Of a DNA stretch of 64,000 bases, positions 1 to 12,000 are shown piece by piece. The notes under the pieces are model-generated. The model was given only the letters and a program-made list of their open reading frames with translations, was not told the DNA's origin and did not search any database. The first letter of the stretch is position 1, and each line of letters opens with the position of its first letter. The stretch comes from Larix kaempferi (Eukaryota > Streptophyta > Pinopsida > Pinales > Pinaceae), in assembly GCA_027924585.1 (NCBI GenBank), contig BSBM01000865.1, positions 3,224,001-3,288,000 of the forward strand, in the 5' to 3' direction. The translations under genes and the position numbers were made by a program.

Positions 1-879
1 AAACTTAAACATGTCATTCATAACATCAATTCACACTATTAGAGACACAACACAATATGAGATTTGTAATCTTTTTATATTTCTTCAATCGGCTACAACC
101 GTGGGGTTTTATCAACTACAACTGATTGAGAAGCACCAGCTCCTATTCCAAGACTCGGCTTGGTCTTTTTCTCAGATCCAACTAAGAAAAATAGTACAAG
201 GCCCGGCTTGTATTTACATACAAATTCTTATCACATTACTTCTCATCAATTTTCCCTTGTCAACACAATCATGTCACATGTCATCACTGTCATCATCTAA
301 TCAATAACCTGCTGCTAATTAAACAAGCACATCATCATGTCTTCAATCAATCTACCATTATTGTTGCCCTAACATCACTTTGTCCATATCCATAAGCACA
401 TCATCATTCTATACATCAATATCACATCATCAGTCATAAGCATGTCCACAGTCTCATCATTTTGTCCACATCATTATCATATCATCAGTCATAAGCATGT
501 CCATAATCTCATCATTATGTCCACATCATCATTTTGTCCACATGTCCATGTCTTCATCAATCCGTTGCCCCAGAATATCATCAAGTTGTCTCTTCCATCT
601 TCGGCTGCCTTTGCTGCTCTGCTGCTACCTCAGAAAAACACCCGAAATCAAAGCTCTCCTACACCTCCAAGTTCTCCACACTTATTCCACATTTCAACAT
701 AAAGATTTGTCCTTTATTATACCTTTCTTCTCCATAAATTTTGGAGGCTGACATGTCATTTTATTTTCATTTTATCATTTAATAATTCAAATAAATCAAC
801 TAAGATTTATTTGAGGATGGCCGACCCCATCACATTATCTCCATTTTTATCTCCTTCAAATATACCTGCAAGGGCTCTT
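1..879. other. unassigned AT-rich sequence with CATCATC-type simple repeats
   Basis: No gene was recognised. Between about 240 and 560 the plus strand is a loose tract of short words such as catcatc, tgtccac and cataagcac, which opens several short overlapping frames with no family resemblance. It reads as decayed repeat DNA leading into the minisatellite tracts that follow. Confidence 0.5.
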
Positions 880-1410
880 GGAAAATGCCCGCATGGGTTC
901 AATAAAATGCCCGCAATAGCTCCTTTCTCATGTCCACACATGCCTCCAAATATGCCCGCAGGGAGGCCTTAAGTATGCCTGCAAGGGGTCTTAAGGATGC
1001 CCGCAAGGGCTCCAAATTATGCCCACAAGGGCTTCCAAATAGCTCCCTTAAAATGCCCGCAAGGGGCTTTTAACATGCCTGCAAGGGCTTCATGTAAATG
1101 ACCGCAGGGGCCTCCAAGGGATACCTGTAACACCCCATAAAAATGCCCGCGAGGCCTTGAATAAATGCCTGCAGTGCCTTATTAAAATGCCCGCATAAGA
1201 CCTTGAGAAATGCCCCCAACAGCCTCAAATAAAATGCCCGCAAGGGCCCTATAAAATGCCCACTCATCCACAATAAAATGCCCGCAAGGCTCAATTAAAG
1301 TGCCCGAAAATGTAACCTTTAGAAATTCCCGCAGGGGCTTCCAAAATATGCCCGCAGTTGTCCTTCAAATGCCCGCAATTGTCTTCCAAATGCCTGCCAT
1401 GGTGTCCTTC
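880..1410. repeat. degenerate minisatellite with atgcccgcaaggg core
   Basis: The core atgcccgcaagggc, or close variants (atgcctgcaaggg, atgcccgcagggg), recurs roughly every 20-35 bases across about 500 bases, about twenty copies in all. The cores are separated by short linkers such as ttccaaat, ttaaa and ctccaaa. Spacing and linkers vary, so this is an old, drifting array rather than a homogenised satellite. Short frames across it have biased composition and are not genes. Confidence 0.8.
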
Positions 1411-1900
1411 CACTGCCTTGTTATCAACCTTTGCCATGTAATCACTCTTTGTCATGTTTGCTTTCTATGTCATCATCCTTGTCATGCTTCTTTGTCCTTT
1501 GTCATGTCATCAAGCTTGCTTGTCTTCAACCTTTGTTATTTTGTCATGCTTGCCATGTTTGCGAAAACATCAACCTTGTCATGCTTGCTTGACCTTTCAC
1601 ATGACTTCAGCACCATCATATCTTTGTCCATGTCATTGTCCTTTTCCAAGTCCTCAATCTTTCTGCCATGTCATCATCCTTTGCCAAGTCCAAATTCTTT
1701 GTCATGTCATCACCAAGCCATGTCCTTTGTCTTTGTCCTTTGCCATATCATCATCAAGCCATGTCCTTGTCCTTTGTGCCATGTCATCACCTTCGTTATG
1801 CTTGCTTGCTTGCCATGCTTTGCCTTGTCCTTTGTCAAGTCTCTTGCCATGTCATGCTTCAACCTTTGTCATTAATGTGTTGTCATCAATGACAACTTTG
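1410..1900. repeat. low-complexity tract built from tttgtcatg / catgtcatc words
   Basis: The plus strand is dominated by repeats of ctttgtcatg, ccatgtcatc and cttgccatgc at irregular 10-30 base spacing. It directly follows the previous minisatellite, and the boundary near 1400 is gradual. The 191-codon frame at 1300-1875 is a by-product of this composition (Cys, His, Ser, Leu and Phe rich, with repeated words) and is not annotated as a gene. Confidence 0.65.
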
Positions 1901-3824
1901 TTCATCAAAGTTAAGATGGATCTATACTGATTCTACTTCAAGGTCAATGCATAACCTTGAAAGAATCACCTCTGCAAATGACCCAAAGGGACTGAAGTGT
2001 AAGAGTTCAACTCAAACTCAGCAAAAACACGATAAATCATTCAAAATTAGGCTTTTCTTTCCTTTTTGGCATTTATAGTTGATGCTGGCAAGTTTTCTAA
2101 TCTGGTCTTAAGTTGGACTCATCAAGCAGTGAATCACCTATTAGTTTTTATGTTGCTCTGATCATGTTTTATGTTAACCATCCATTTTTGTCATTTCCTT
2201 TTTTTAGTAGTTCTATTTATAGACTAGAGTCAACCAGTTTATTAGTGATTAGTCATCGGTGAGTTATGTGCATTTTAATAATTAGTTGAGCGCTTGTCAT
2301 GTGTTCACAACATAAAGAGGCATGCTTGGCAATTGGCATGTGTTGGGGTCTGGCCACCAAATGGAGAAGTTTGTTTGGCATGATTTGGCATGTGTCTACC
2401 TATTCTTGGCACACACAGGGCACATTACTTGAGGAGCCTAAATCGAGTGTCAATGGTGTGCGTTGGTGTGTGTTAGTGTGGGGCCACCACATGGAGGAGC
2501 GTGCTTGGCATGTATTGGCATGTATCTAGCTATTCTTGGCACATGTGGAGCATATTACTTGGAGAGTTACACTTTTCTATTCTTGGACATCTTTGCATGC
2601 ATGGATCCCTCTCTTATTCTTAAAAAAGAGATGGAGGGTGCATTAGCAAACAAGTTGTCATTGTAATTATTCTTTAGAGTTAATGAGAAGTTATGTGATT
2701 GCTGCAACAGATTTCTAGCTTCTTGGTTTTGATTTGTAGATTTAGTATTTCTCAGATCTACACTTCATCAATTGCTGGATTGATCTGAAATCTTCATATG
2801 CAATGTCTATACTCATGATTTATACTCCTATGCTTTTAGTTTTCAAAAATCTTAAGTGGCTTTACTTATATCAAAAACCTTGCAAAGGGAAAATAGTAGA
2901 GTAGATACTTTCAAGTGATTTTAGTAGGATAATTATTAGGAAGGGTAAGAGAGCATACAATCAAGAGCTGAGAGACATACTTACTATACCATTTACTTCC
3001 AATCAACAATTGTACATAGAAGAGGGGAAAACTTCTTACTTCTTTAGCCTAGAATGAGGAAGAGGCTCTCTTGTATAGAGATGAGCTCTAACTTCCATTA
3101 CAATAAAATAATAATAGATCTACCAAAACCCTAGATCTATCCTACAGAGGAGTAAACAAATCAAAAGTACTCCTCTAAACCTTAACAAACTCTAACTAAA
3201 TCCATGAAAAAGGTTGGTCAAGGCCACAAGTACAATATACAAGAGATAACATGGCCCAATAAAGGAGAGTGCCTCCACCAAATAGGGATTAGGACCAAGT
3301 CCAAACCTAATGAGGAAACCTCTAGAACTCTCCAAAGGCTAGTGCTCAACAAGATGTGTCAAAAAAGTTAGGTAAAGGTGGGCAACCCTATGAAATGTCC
3401 TCCATGAAGTATATGTAGACTTCTTCCTAGCAGTCAAATGGCCTCCGTACATTGTGCAACAGCCCCACCAAAGGTGGATGCTCCCTCAAAGTGTGCACAA
3501 AACCAACCATCCTCAAGAGAGCATTCCATTAATTATGGCTAGGGATGAGTCTAGGAAGCTCTCCATAGTGAACGCTACAATGAATATGGCCCTAATTGGT
3601 GAACACTCCACTCAAACATGGAATCAAACCTCATTAATGCCAATCTAAAGTGGACATCTCCAACAGATCACCCAACTTCCAACTGCTGGATACATTTATT
3701 CTTCTAAACCAGGGCGCTCCATCAAGTTATACAAGTGTGGTCACAACCCAACCAAGAACATCATGAAGCTTCATAACTCCAGCTAGATGATTCTCAAGGT
3801 GACCAATCTCAGCTTTACAGAACT
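1901..3824. other. unassigned intergenic sequence with one imperfect duplication
   Basis: Nothing was recognised as coding. At about 2310-2430 and 2460-2570 two blocks resemble each other. Both contain ggccaccaaatgg or ggccaccacatgg, then gcttggcatg, a tgtatc- or tgtgtc-type word, ctattcttggcac and an attacttg-type end, so this is a diverged duplication of about 130 bases. From 2890 to 3700 the sequence has the low-complexity style of an old LTR, but no termini could be set. Confidence 0.4.
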
Positions 3825-4620
3825 CTAGATGACTAGACGATGGTGAATATTCTGCAGGATCAAATACTGATCTTTTAATATGGATCTCCAGCTTGTGTTC
3901 TTAATGATGCTGATAACTTTATTATCACCAGAAGCTTTGTCTCTTTTACAATCACCTCCAGTTTTCATTGTAGATGGTAGATCACACTCTTTGACTGGAA
4001 AAGCGTCACCATGAAAATTCTGCACTGAATCTTTTGATCCACTGAGAGACATGAAATTGAGATGACCATTACAGGCTTGTACAAGGAAACCGAAAAGTCC
4101 TTCAGATTCTTTTAGCTTGGAAGCCAATTTCTCTGCTATTACCATGGGAGAAACTTTGTGTGATTTTTATTTTTGACCTTTGACTTCCAGTAAAATATCA
4201 CATGCACTCTTTATGTTTTCTGGCACCAGCTTGCACCTCAGGATAGCTGCAATCTGAAATGAAAAACTGCTGATTTCCAAGTCTCTAGAAACTCCCTTCA
4301 ATTTTTTCTTCTTATCATTTGTCACCTTTTCACATCTATTTGGGGAAAATTAATGTCAGCAAGTAATTCTCCAATTTCAACACAAACTTTCACTGCATCA
4401 TCAATTTTGCTTGATATACCTTTTGCAGTGCCAACCACTTCAGATGTCTTTTGAATTTACTGTATTAGATGGTGCCTTACAAGATGCAGAAGTCTCTGCC
4501 ATTTCTGTAGTTGCAAACATATTTTCTGTACAGCTAGATGACCTTCTAGGCTTAATGTTATCTTCCTTTCATCTATCTTCTACAGTCCTGGATCCATCAT
4601 AAGTGCCATCCAAATATCAT
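3825..4620 (-). pseudogene. decayed coding-like fragment, family not recognised
   Basis: On the minus strand a 106-codon frame (4145 down to 3825) reads like ordinary soluble protein, for example EKLASKLKESEGLFGFLVQA. Upstream of it (4600 to 4150) more protein-like stretches occur in shifting frames, including DDAVKVCVEIGELLADINFP and FQIAAILRCKLVPENIKSA, interrupted by stops. The pieces are collinear, which suggests one gene copy or gene capture broken by frameshifts and nonsense changes rather than random frames. I cannot name the family. No start, poly(A) tail or splice sites were fixed, so processed and fragmentary copies cannot be told apart. Confidence 0.4.
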
Positions 4621-5788
4621 GGACTCTGGAGTAACCTTCAAATGAATCTCGCATGTAATAGAAGACTTAGGCAGCAAAGGTCAGAGTAGATGATCTTTTA
4701 CAAAATTTCGAGGATTTCCAACCCATGCTACAGAAATAGGACCAGATACCAATATACCATTGCAGACTGATACTGCTCCATCAAAAGGGTGCCATTTCTG
4801 CTGCTAGGTTAACATCTGGTTAAACTTCTACATTTGGTTAGTCTTGAGATCAGGACAGCATAATTTGTGACACAATTTTCCTGGTCAAATGTCAATGAAA
4901 ATGCTTGTGTATTCATACAGCAAATCACGCCCTCTTTAGGCTGGTTTTGCCATGGACACACTCAGGTAAGATGGCTGCTCATGTGCTTTAGGATGCCCAT
5001 GTGGCTTAGAGTTTTTTCCACAAGAGCAACATCTCATTATACAATAAAGAAGAGCAACAGCTCAAAGCTCAAAGGCACCTCATCCATCCAGTGAATCATC
5101 CATATGAGAGTGCATCAGACATTATGAAAAAAGCCAAATCCATATCATGAAAACCATATGCTAGAGCATCATCAAGATCATAACATGAACCAATTATCTA
5201 TCATCAAAGGACCTAGGCTATCCCTAGCCCCATCAAGCTGCAAACCTGCCAATTGTGTTAAAAATCACAAGTGAAATATCTTTCAAACACCTCTGCAAGA
5301 TATGGGGTAACATGGCCCTTTCAAGAGAGTGAAATTGTACAGACTGTCACATGTCCAATTTTTCAGATTTGCTTCTGAAATTTTTACCAGAAACACTATG
5401 GTCCGTCTTCTTTCTGATGCAATGGTGGCACTCAATTTGGGGCTCTCAACACTCAATTTGGGGCTCTCAAGCTTCAAATATAACAGCTTTACCAGAACAC
5501 GAGTTTGAGACTAGTTTTTGGACTAGTCAAAATTTAAAAACTCTAACTTCCACAGACTACAAATTTGAACTTATAGTGAACCATAACCTTAAAGTTTTAC
5601 CACAGGTACTTTGCTATGTCTCCTGAGGCTCCCAAAAATTTCGTTGTATGAAACTTCCCCAAAAAAAAGTTATAGCAAAAATGACAAGATGACTCATTTT
5701 GAAGGAGCCAAACCAAGGACCATGTTATCACCTATTTTGTACCATAGTTGGATTATCTGAAGAGCCGCCATTTGACAAGCATGATGAA
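4621..5788. other. unassigned sequence with a short tandem repeat
   Basis: No gene was seen. At about 5430-5471 a 20-base word (actcaatttggggctctcaa) occurs twice head to tail. The remainder has no recognisable element ends and may be the outer flank of the old LTR that begins near 5789. Confidence 0.4.
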
Positions 5789-8700
5789 TGTTTGTACTCC
5801 AGTGTATCAGATGATCCAGCATTTGTGCCTAGCCAATCTTGGCTAGTCAGTTTTGTTTTTCAGTTGACATGACCATAGCCCCTTGGGGGTTTGTAATAAA
5901 GTGTGCTAGTAGGATTTGAGTGTCTCGGTCCCCCATGACTTGATTAAGCAACTAAGGTATTCCAGGGAGTTTTTCCCTTGTCAATTATACTTTGCCTACA
6001 GCCGAGCTATAATCGATAAAGTTTTCTCCCGCCTCCTCCAAAGCTGGAATGCCCGATTTTAAAAAAATTTAGCCATGGGGGTTTATTAGAGTCCAACTGA
6101 TGTATATAAGCCTACTAGACACTATTAGAATAAGTGTCGGTCATGTCCTAGGTCCCTAGAACCCTCAGAAAAAATTTCGAAAAAGTTTTACCGGGTCCTC
6201 CGGTTTTGGGTTTTTAATTATTTTTTAAATTTTAAATAAAATTCTCTATAGTTTAAATAGAGAAATTTCAATTTGTAATATGTCAGTTATCTGGGATCCG
6301 AATTCAATGATTGAAGGCTCCAGACTTAAGCCAAAAATCATTCATGATCCCCGGGCCAGTTTATCCTAAGTTTCGGATGTCAATTAGGCCTCATAATTAA
6401 TAATTTCTCAAAAAACCCAGTTACAGAGAAATTATTAATTAAAATAATAAAAATGATTATTTTGGAGATAATCCAAATCTCTCCAAAATAATCCAAATGG
6501 AATAAAGTAAAAGGCTAATTGACATGGCACTGGACATTAATGAAGATTCCAATCATCTCAGTAATCATTCAGTTGAGTATACAGTCAGCACAAGCTCATC
6601 TTCACCAAGCAATTCGCCCTCCTTCACCAAAAATTCGATTTAGTGTGTTGGCACTTGTTTATTGGGTTGGTGGTTGCATTTAATAGTTATGGTAGGTGCC
6701 ATCCTTGATTGGTGTAATCACAAGGCTTTGGCTCCCTTCATAACTCATGTTACACCCACCCACTTCCCTCCAAGCTTGTGATATGTGGCATTCACACCCT
6801 CTTCAATAGCTCACATCAACCTTAGCTTGGAGCTCGAGTTTCCACATGGCATTCCACTATTTGCTTGGTGATGGTTCCTATGGAGAGTGGGGGGCGCCTT
6901 GCCTAGGTGGAGGCCACCTCCCCACTCCCAACCAATAGGATTCGACTTGTTTGGTGATGATTGGCTCTCAAACTTGATGTTGATTGGGATTCGGACTTGA
7001 GTTCGATTTTGTCAAGTGCTTTTGGCTCCCTTCTCAAGCCAATTCGAATTAGGGGTTTGGTATGTAACCTTTGCTATATAAAGAGGCCATTTGGGCTCTA
7101 TTCTTCATGGAGATTTTGAGCATGAACACTCTGCCAAAATACTATTGTAATATTTGTTTGATTCTTGAATAAAATATTGACTTTGGAGGTCCATACAAGA
7201 GCTTTGGGGTTGTCTTTCACATTGCTTGGTGACATCTTTCTCACCTTATTCCTTATCTCAAGTTTTGCATTATTTAGTATATGTTTTATAAATCTTAGAA
7301 ATGTACTATTCGGTTTAACTTGTTTGATGTTTAAGGGTTTTGCAGGATTCACATAAGGTGGAGAACGACTTGGAGATCAAGTTACTCTTTGCATACCAAT
7401 GGTTATTAGCACCTAATCAAAGTTTTTCTTACAGGTTCCCAAAGGATTCTTTGTTCAAGAGAAGAAACGCTTTAAAAGAGATTTGTCTCTTCCTCCATCA
7501 ACAATCTCTCACTTTCTTGGTTACTGGTTACATGAGATCTACCTTCATACTTTGTGGAAAACCCTTGTCTATCTTGATCCAGAAGTTGAAGCTTTGTGTG
7601 CTAAGTCTAGAATAGTTTGCCCTACTTAGCCCATTCGTTTTCCCCATCTTCATCCTCTTCAAGCCATCCTCCCATTTCGTTTTTCCCTAGATCTACCTCT
7701 TTCTCCCTCCATTCGTCCCTCCTCTTTAAAGCCCTCGTCATCCTTTCGTTTTGCCTTCAAAGCTCCTTTCGTCCACCCTTGAGATTGCCCTAAAAACACA
7801 AAAGCATTTTGTTAGAGTTACGTTTTTGATAGTTAGATCTCAAGTTTTTTACATCTTATTAATAATCTCATGCATTGAAAAAGTTAATATTTGAGCATTC
7901 TAGATCTCATATTTGCATTAGTATAGCTTGCACTTGTTTGATTTTTTGTTTCTACTTAAAAGATAGATCTTATATACCAAAAAATATTTCAAAATTTTTA
8001 TAGTTTAGAGCTCTTTCCTACCATTTTTAGAAATAATTTGTTTGCTGGTCCGTTTCATCAATTTAATAAATTCAAAACAAAATCTCATGCTTTTCACATT
8101 TTAGATCTTATTTTCAAGTCTAGACTTACTTAGTCTCAAGTTTATTTGATTTTTATTAACATTTAATGGGTGCTTGTTGAGTGTTTACTGAGCTTGTGTA
8201 GGTCTCTTTGAAAGAGAAGATAAACTTGTGGAACAACATTCAAACAAGAGCAAAGTGCATTCAAGGAGAAGATTCAAACCAAACAATAGAACCAAAACCA
8301 ATCTCCTTTGTACTAGCCTTCAAGGGCTTCCAGGTTTTATTTCACTGAGTTGTTTTTACCTTTCTCAAAGAAGACCTTTCAAGGGCTTAACTCCCAAAGG
8401 CAATTGTATCAAATTAATAAAAAGGCTAAGTGGAGGACTCCTCCACTTTTGGGTTTTTCTTCCCCATTTGGGGAAGAGTGTTGTGCTTTGCTTAGTTTAG
8501 ATCTTTCTTTCCATTTTAGTTCTTAGATTAATCTTTCATTTCTGTACTCCATTTCCAAGTTTTGACTAGAGTAAGCTAACTTTGGGATTGTATCCCAAAG
8601 GCCACATAGCTTTGTGGTAGCTTCTCGTTCCCCCGTTAGCCTCCTTGTCGAAGTTTCAGCTAGCTGGAAAGTCTCAAGGACTGGTGGTTCTTAGTGATCG

Positions 8701-9071
8701 ACCTTGTTCGGAGATAAATCCCACCTTAGATTAACATTTTTTGGTAAAACACTAAGTCTTGCTTTCAGTTATTATTAAGCATCTTATCATATCTTGTTAT
8801 CATCTCTTACTTTCAGTAAATTAAGTTTCTTTTGTTTCTTTAAGTTTTACAACTGCTCCCAGTTACATAAAATGAACAAAGTCTCTTGAACTTGGCCAAA
8901 TCCAAGTCAAGAGCACTCTCTGTCGGAAAGCATTTAGTTGTTGCATTTCCCTTGCATTAGGCATTTAGATTAATTAAAGTCTCCTGAACTTTGGTCTTAA
9001 GACTAAGTCAAGAGCGCTCTCTATCGAAGAATTGAACGGTGCTCTAATAATAAAATATTCCAAATCACACC
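5789..9071 (+). repeat. old diverged Tat-family LTR, first part (interrupted by the Tat element)
   Basis: Ordered landmarks match the solo LTR at 52318-55470. They are tttgtaataaa with gtgctag (near 5889), tctcc-gc-tcctccaaagctggaatgcc (near 6024), attagagtc with gtatat (near 6087), a TATA box ctatataaag (near 7075) and gaataaaa followed by gactttggaggtc (near 7165-7190). The match resumes at 22990 after the inserted element. The left edge is provisional: tgtttgtactcc at 5789 is the best TG start, but no flanking duplication was found. It is longer than the young family copies (about 4.2 kb against 3.15 kb) and much more diverged, so it belongs to a related older subfamily. It includes two similar blocks at 8877-8925 and 8976-9025. 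Confidence 0.55.
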
Positions 9072-12000
9072 TGTTGCCGCCTGGTTCCACACCTGGGAAA
9101 ATGCAGCAAAAGTCTTCAAGCTGCTGGTGTGGCCTTGGGGGCAAGTCAGAGTCAAGTGCTGTCACTTGGGACTCGACTCCTCCGTCTAGGCTTTCCTAGC
9201 GAAGCCAAGGGGGGTAGACCCTAAAAAATTAAAAGAAACTAAAGCCTCTAATCTAGGAGTTAGAAAAAATACTTTTGCAACCAAGACAGACAACATATAC
9301 CTTTTTCAAATAAAGAACATCATTTATCATTTACTTCCCATTTAGAATAATCATCATTTCAACTGCATACTAGTCAACAATAAAATGAAATTTGCATCAG
9401 GACCAGTGCCTTGCTATGGAGTCAAATAACAAATGCATAGACAGAAAAAGTAAATGTTGTGGAGTGTTCTTGGTTTATTTTAAAATTTAATGTGATGGTG
9501 ATCTTTTTTATTAAGGCAGGTGGGTTCCCGATATACGCAAGGTACGGGGGAACATGTCCGGAAATTTGAAGCGTGGCTTCCCTCTCAGGCTTTAGGCTGG
9601 ATCGGAGTCTCGAGGAGGTGTTCAGATGCTATACCAACGAGGGCAAGCCTAACGGTTTCCAAGAGGTCGCTATCCAGTTTTATCCCAAGCCTTCTGGGAA
9701 ATTTGCCCACGACAACAAATTGCGTGTTGTGCCGGATTTTCACAAAAAGGGTTTTTTATTGGGGTGGTGTTAAGTCCTATTACTAGTCATCCACTCCTTT
9801 CTGGTGTGTACCAACTGGATCAGACTAAGCTGCAAGTTGGCCACAGAGCATACGGGAGAAGACCTTGGTATATTTTTATAAAATTTTAAGAACCCAAATT
9901 TTATCTTTTTATAACCCCAAGAGTCTCTTTTCAGGCATGTATTTTGGGCAAGCCCTCATACAAAACCCTACTTCGGGAAAGCAAGGGGGGCGTTATGAGT
10001 TTGTAAAAAAAAATGTGAAAAGCTAGGTTGTGAGTGAACTTGTGGCCCGCCAGTGGAACGGACCAACAAGGTTTATTTTAATCCTAATTTATTTTATTTA
10101 ATGCCGGAAAACAAAGAAATAAACTACTCTAACATTCACGCCATGAAAATGAGACGACACAGGCCACCCCTGGGGGGATGGGGTATGGGCGCTGGCTAGC
10201 CCACTTGCTCTCGTTTAAAGATGTTTACAATGATATAGAGAAGTGCCCCAAGTCTACTTAATGTGACTTGGTGGCTTACAAAATTATAGAAAAAATACAG
10301 TGTTCCACGGGGACTCGCCCCCCAAGGTCGGGAGCTCGCCCCCCTCGTTCCCCACGCCCCGGGGGCTTGGGGGCTTCCTCCGAAACGTTTCTCTACGCCC
10401 CCAAAAAACCGAAACTCACCGAAACGCAGAGGGGAGCTCGCCCCTGCTTGCTGAAGCTAGCTCCGAGCTTGGGGGACGCGTGGGCGCTCCTTTCCTCAGG
10501 TGGGGGGCTTCTAGACGCCCCCCCCGCGATTTTGCCTAACAAGCTTTAAAAAAAATGAAATTTAAAAAAAAAACAAAATAAAATTAAACTAATATGTAAT
10601 AAAAATAAAACCTAAAGACTAAACCTAAGCTTACCTTTCAATTTCATTCTATTTCGAGTCTTTGTTTGACCCGTAACTGCCGTCGTGAGCTGCCGCCGTG
10701 AGCTACTACTGCAGTGAGCTGCTACCGTGATCTTTGCTTCCCGCCGTGAGCTGCTACCGCTTCCCGCCGAACTTCAATTTTGAAGGAAGCCCGCCGACGA
10801 ACGTCGTGTTGAGTGCCGTGTTGACTGTTGAGCAGAGGAAGCCCGTCGACGAACGCCGTGTTGAGCAGAGGAAGGCCATGGTTACTGTTGAAGGCCGTGG
10901 TTACTGTTGATTCGTTGAAGGCCTGCACTATTTTATGTGAAGTCTGTGTTGAGCAGAGGAAGCCCGCGAGCGCTGAGGAGAGACCACGTTTTGCGGAGGA
11001 AGCCCTTCAACGCCGAGGAGAGCCCGCGAGGAGAGCGTTGTCACTGTGTTTCGAGCAGAGGAACCCGCTAGCGCCGAGGACAACCCACGTCCTATTTACA
11101 GACGACCCGCGTTTTGCAAAGGAAGGTTGTTTCGAGTAGAGGAACCCGCCAGTGCCGAGGACAGCTTGCGTCCTGTTTGCTGACGCCCATTGAAGACAAC
11201 AAAGGTAGATTTTTTTTTAATTTTAATTTTTAACTGTTAGTGTTTAATTTTTTTTTATTACAGTTTTGCTCAAGCTGGAACAGTTCTGAGTTTGCAACTT
11301 TGCTTAGGGCTGAAATGTTACAAATTTTATTAAAAATTAAAATTTTAAATTCTGAAAATGACAAATGTTACTTACAGTTACAATTACAAATTTTAGTTTT
11401 TAATTTTTTAATTCTGTTTAACAACCATGATGATGAAATTTAATGTTTTTTAACGAAAAACAGCAATAAAATTTTAAAAGTTTTGTTGCAGCAAGTTGCC
11501 CAAAATCAAATACAGTTATACAACACCTTACAACACTAGCAATATGAGCAACTCCAGCAATTGCAACAGTAGTGACCTATTTGTTATTAACTTATTTATC
11601 ATTTATCATTTTTATATTTTTTTTATATTTTTTATTTTTATATAATTTTTATGACCTAGACGCCCCCCGCTCCCCCCGAATTTCCCTAAAATTTGGGGGT
11701 GGTCTCCACACGTCCCCAACGTGCGTTTCCACGTTCCCGCGCTCCCGCGTCCCGGAAACTTGGGGGAACATTGAAAAAATATGACCGGTTTTGAAAAATA
11801 TGGAAATTTGTCTTCCGGATCGCCTGGATGCTCGAAATTTTGCCAGCACTTCCTCCTACCTGCTCATCTTTTGCTGCAAACCAGCAAGCAATAATTAGTA
11901 CAAGATGCCCAAAAACACTTTAAGAGTGTCTTTGGAACACCTCCTAAAAAAACCAAAATTTTCTAAGTAAAATTCTAAGTAAAAATGACGAAAAATAACC

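Noticed and set aside
1300-1875. 191-codon plus-strand frame
   Set aside because: Composition is dominated by the repeated tttgtcatg/catgtcatc words, and a second frame is open over the same tract.
9573-9773. 66-codon frame present in both Tat LTRs, with a similar antisense frame in the solo LTR (54627-54968)
   Set aside because: It starts with GTG rather than ATG and lies antisense within the LTR. Its conservation is what LTR identity alone would produce. The 3' half differs between copies through frame changes.
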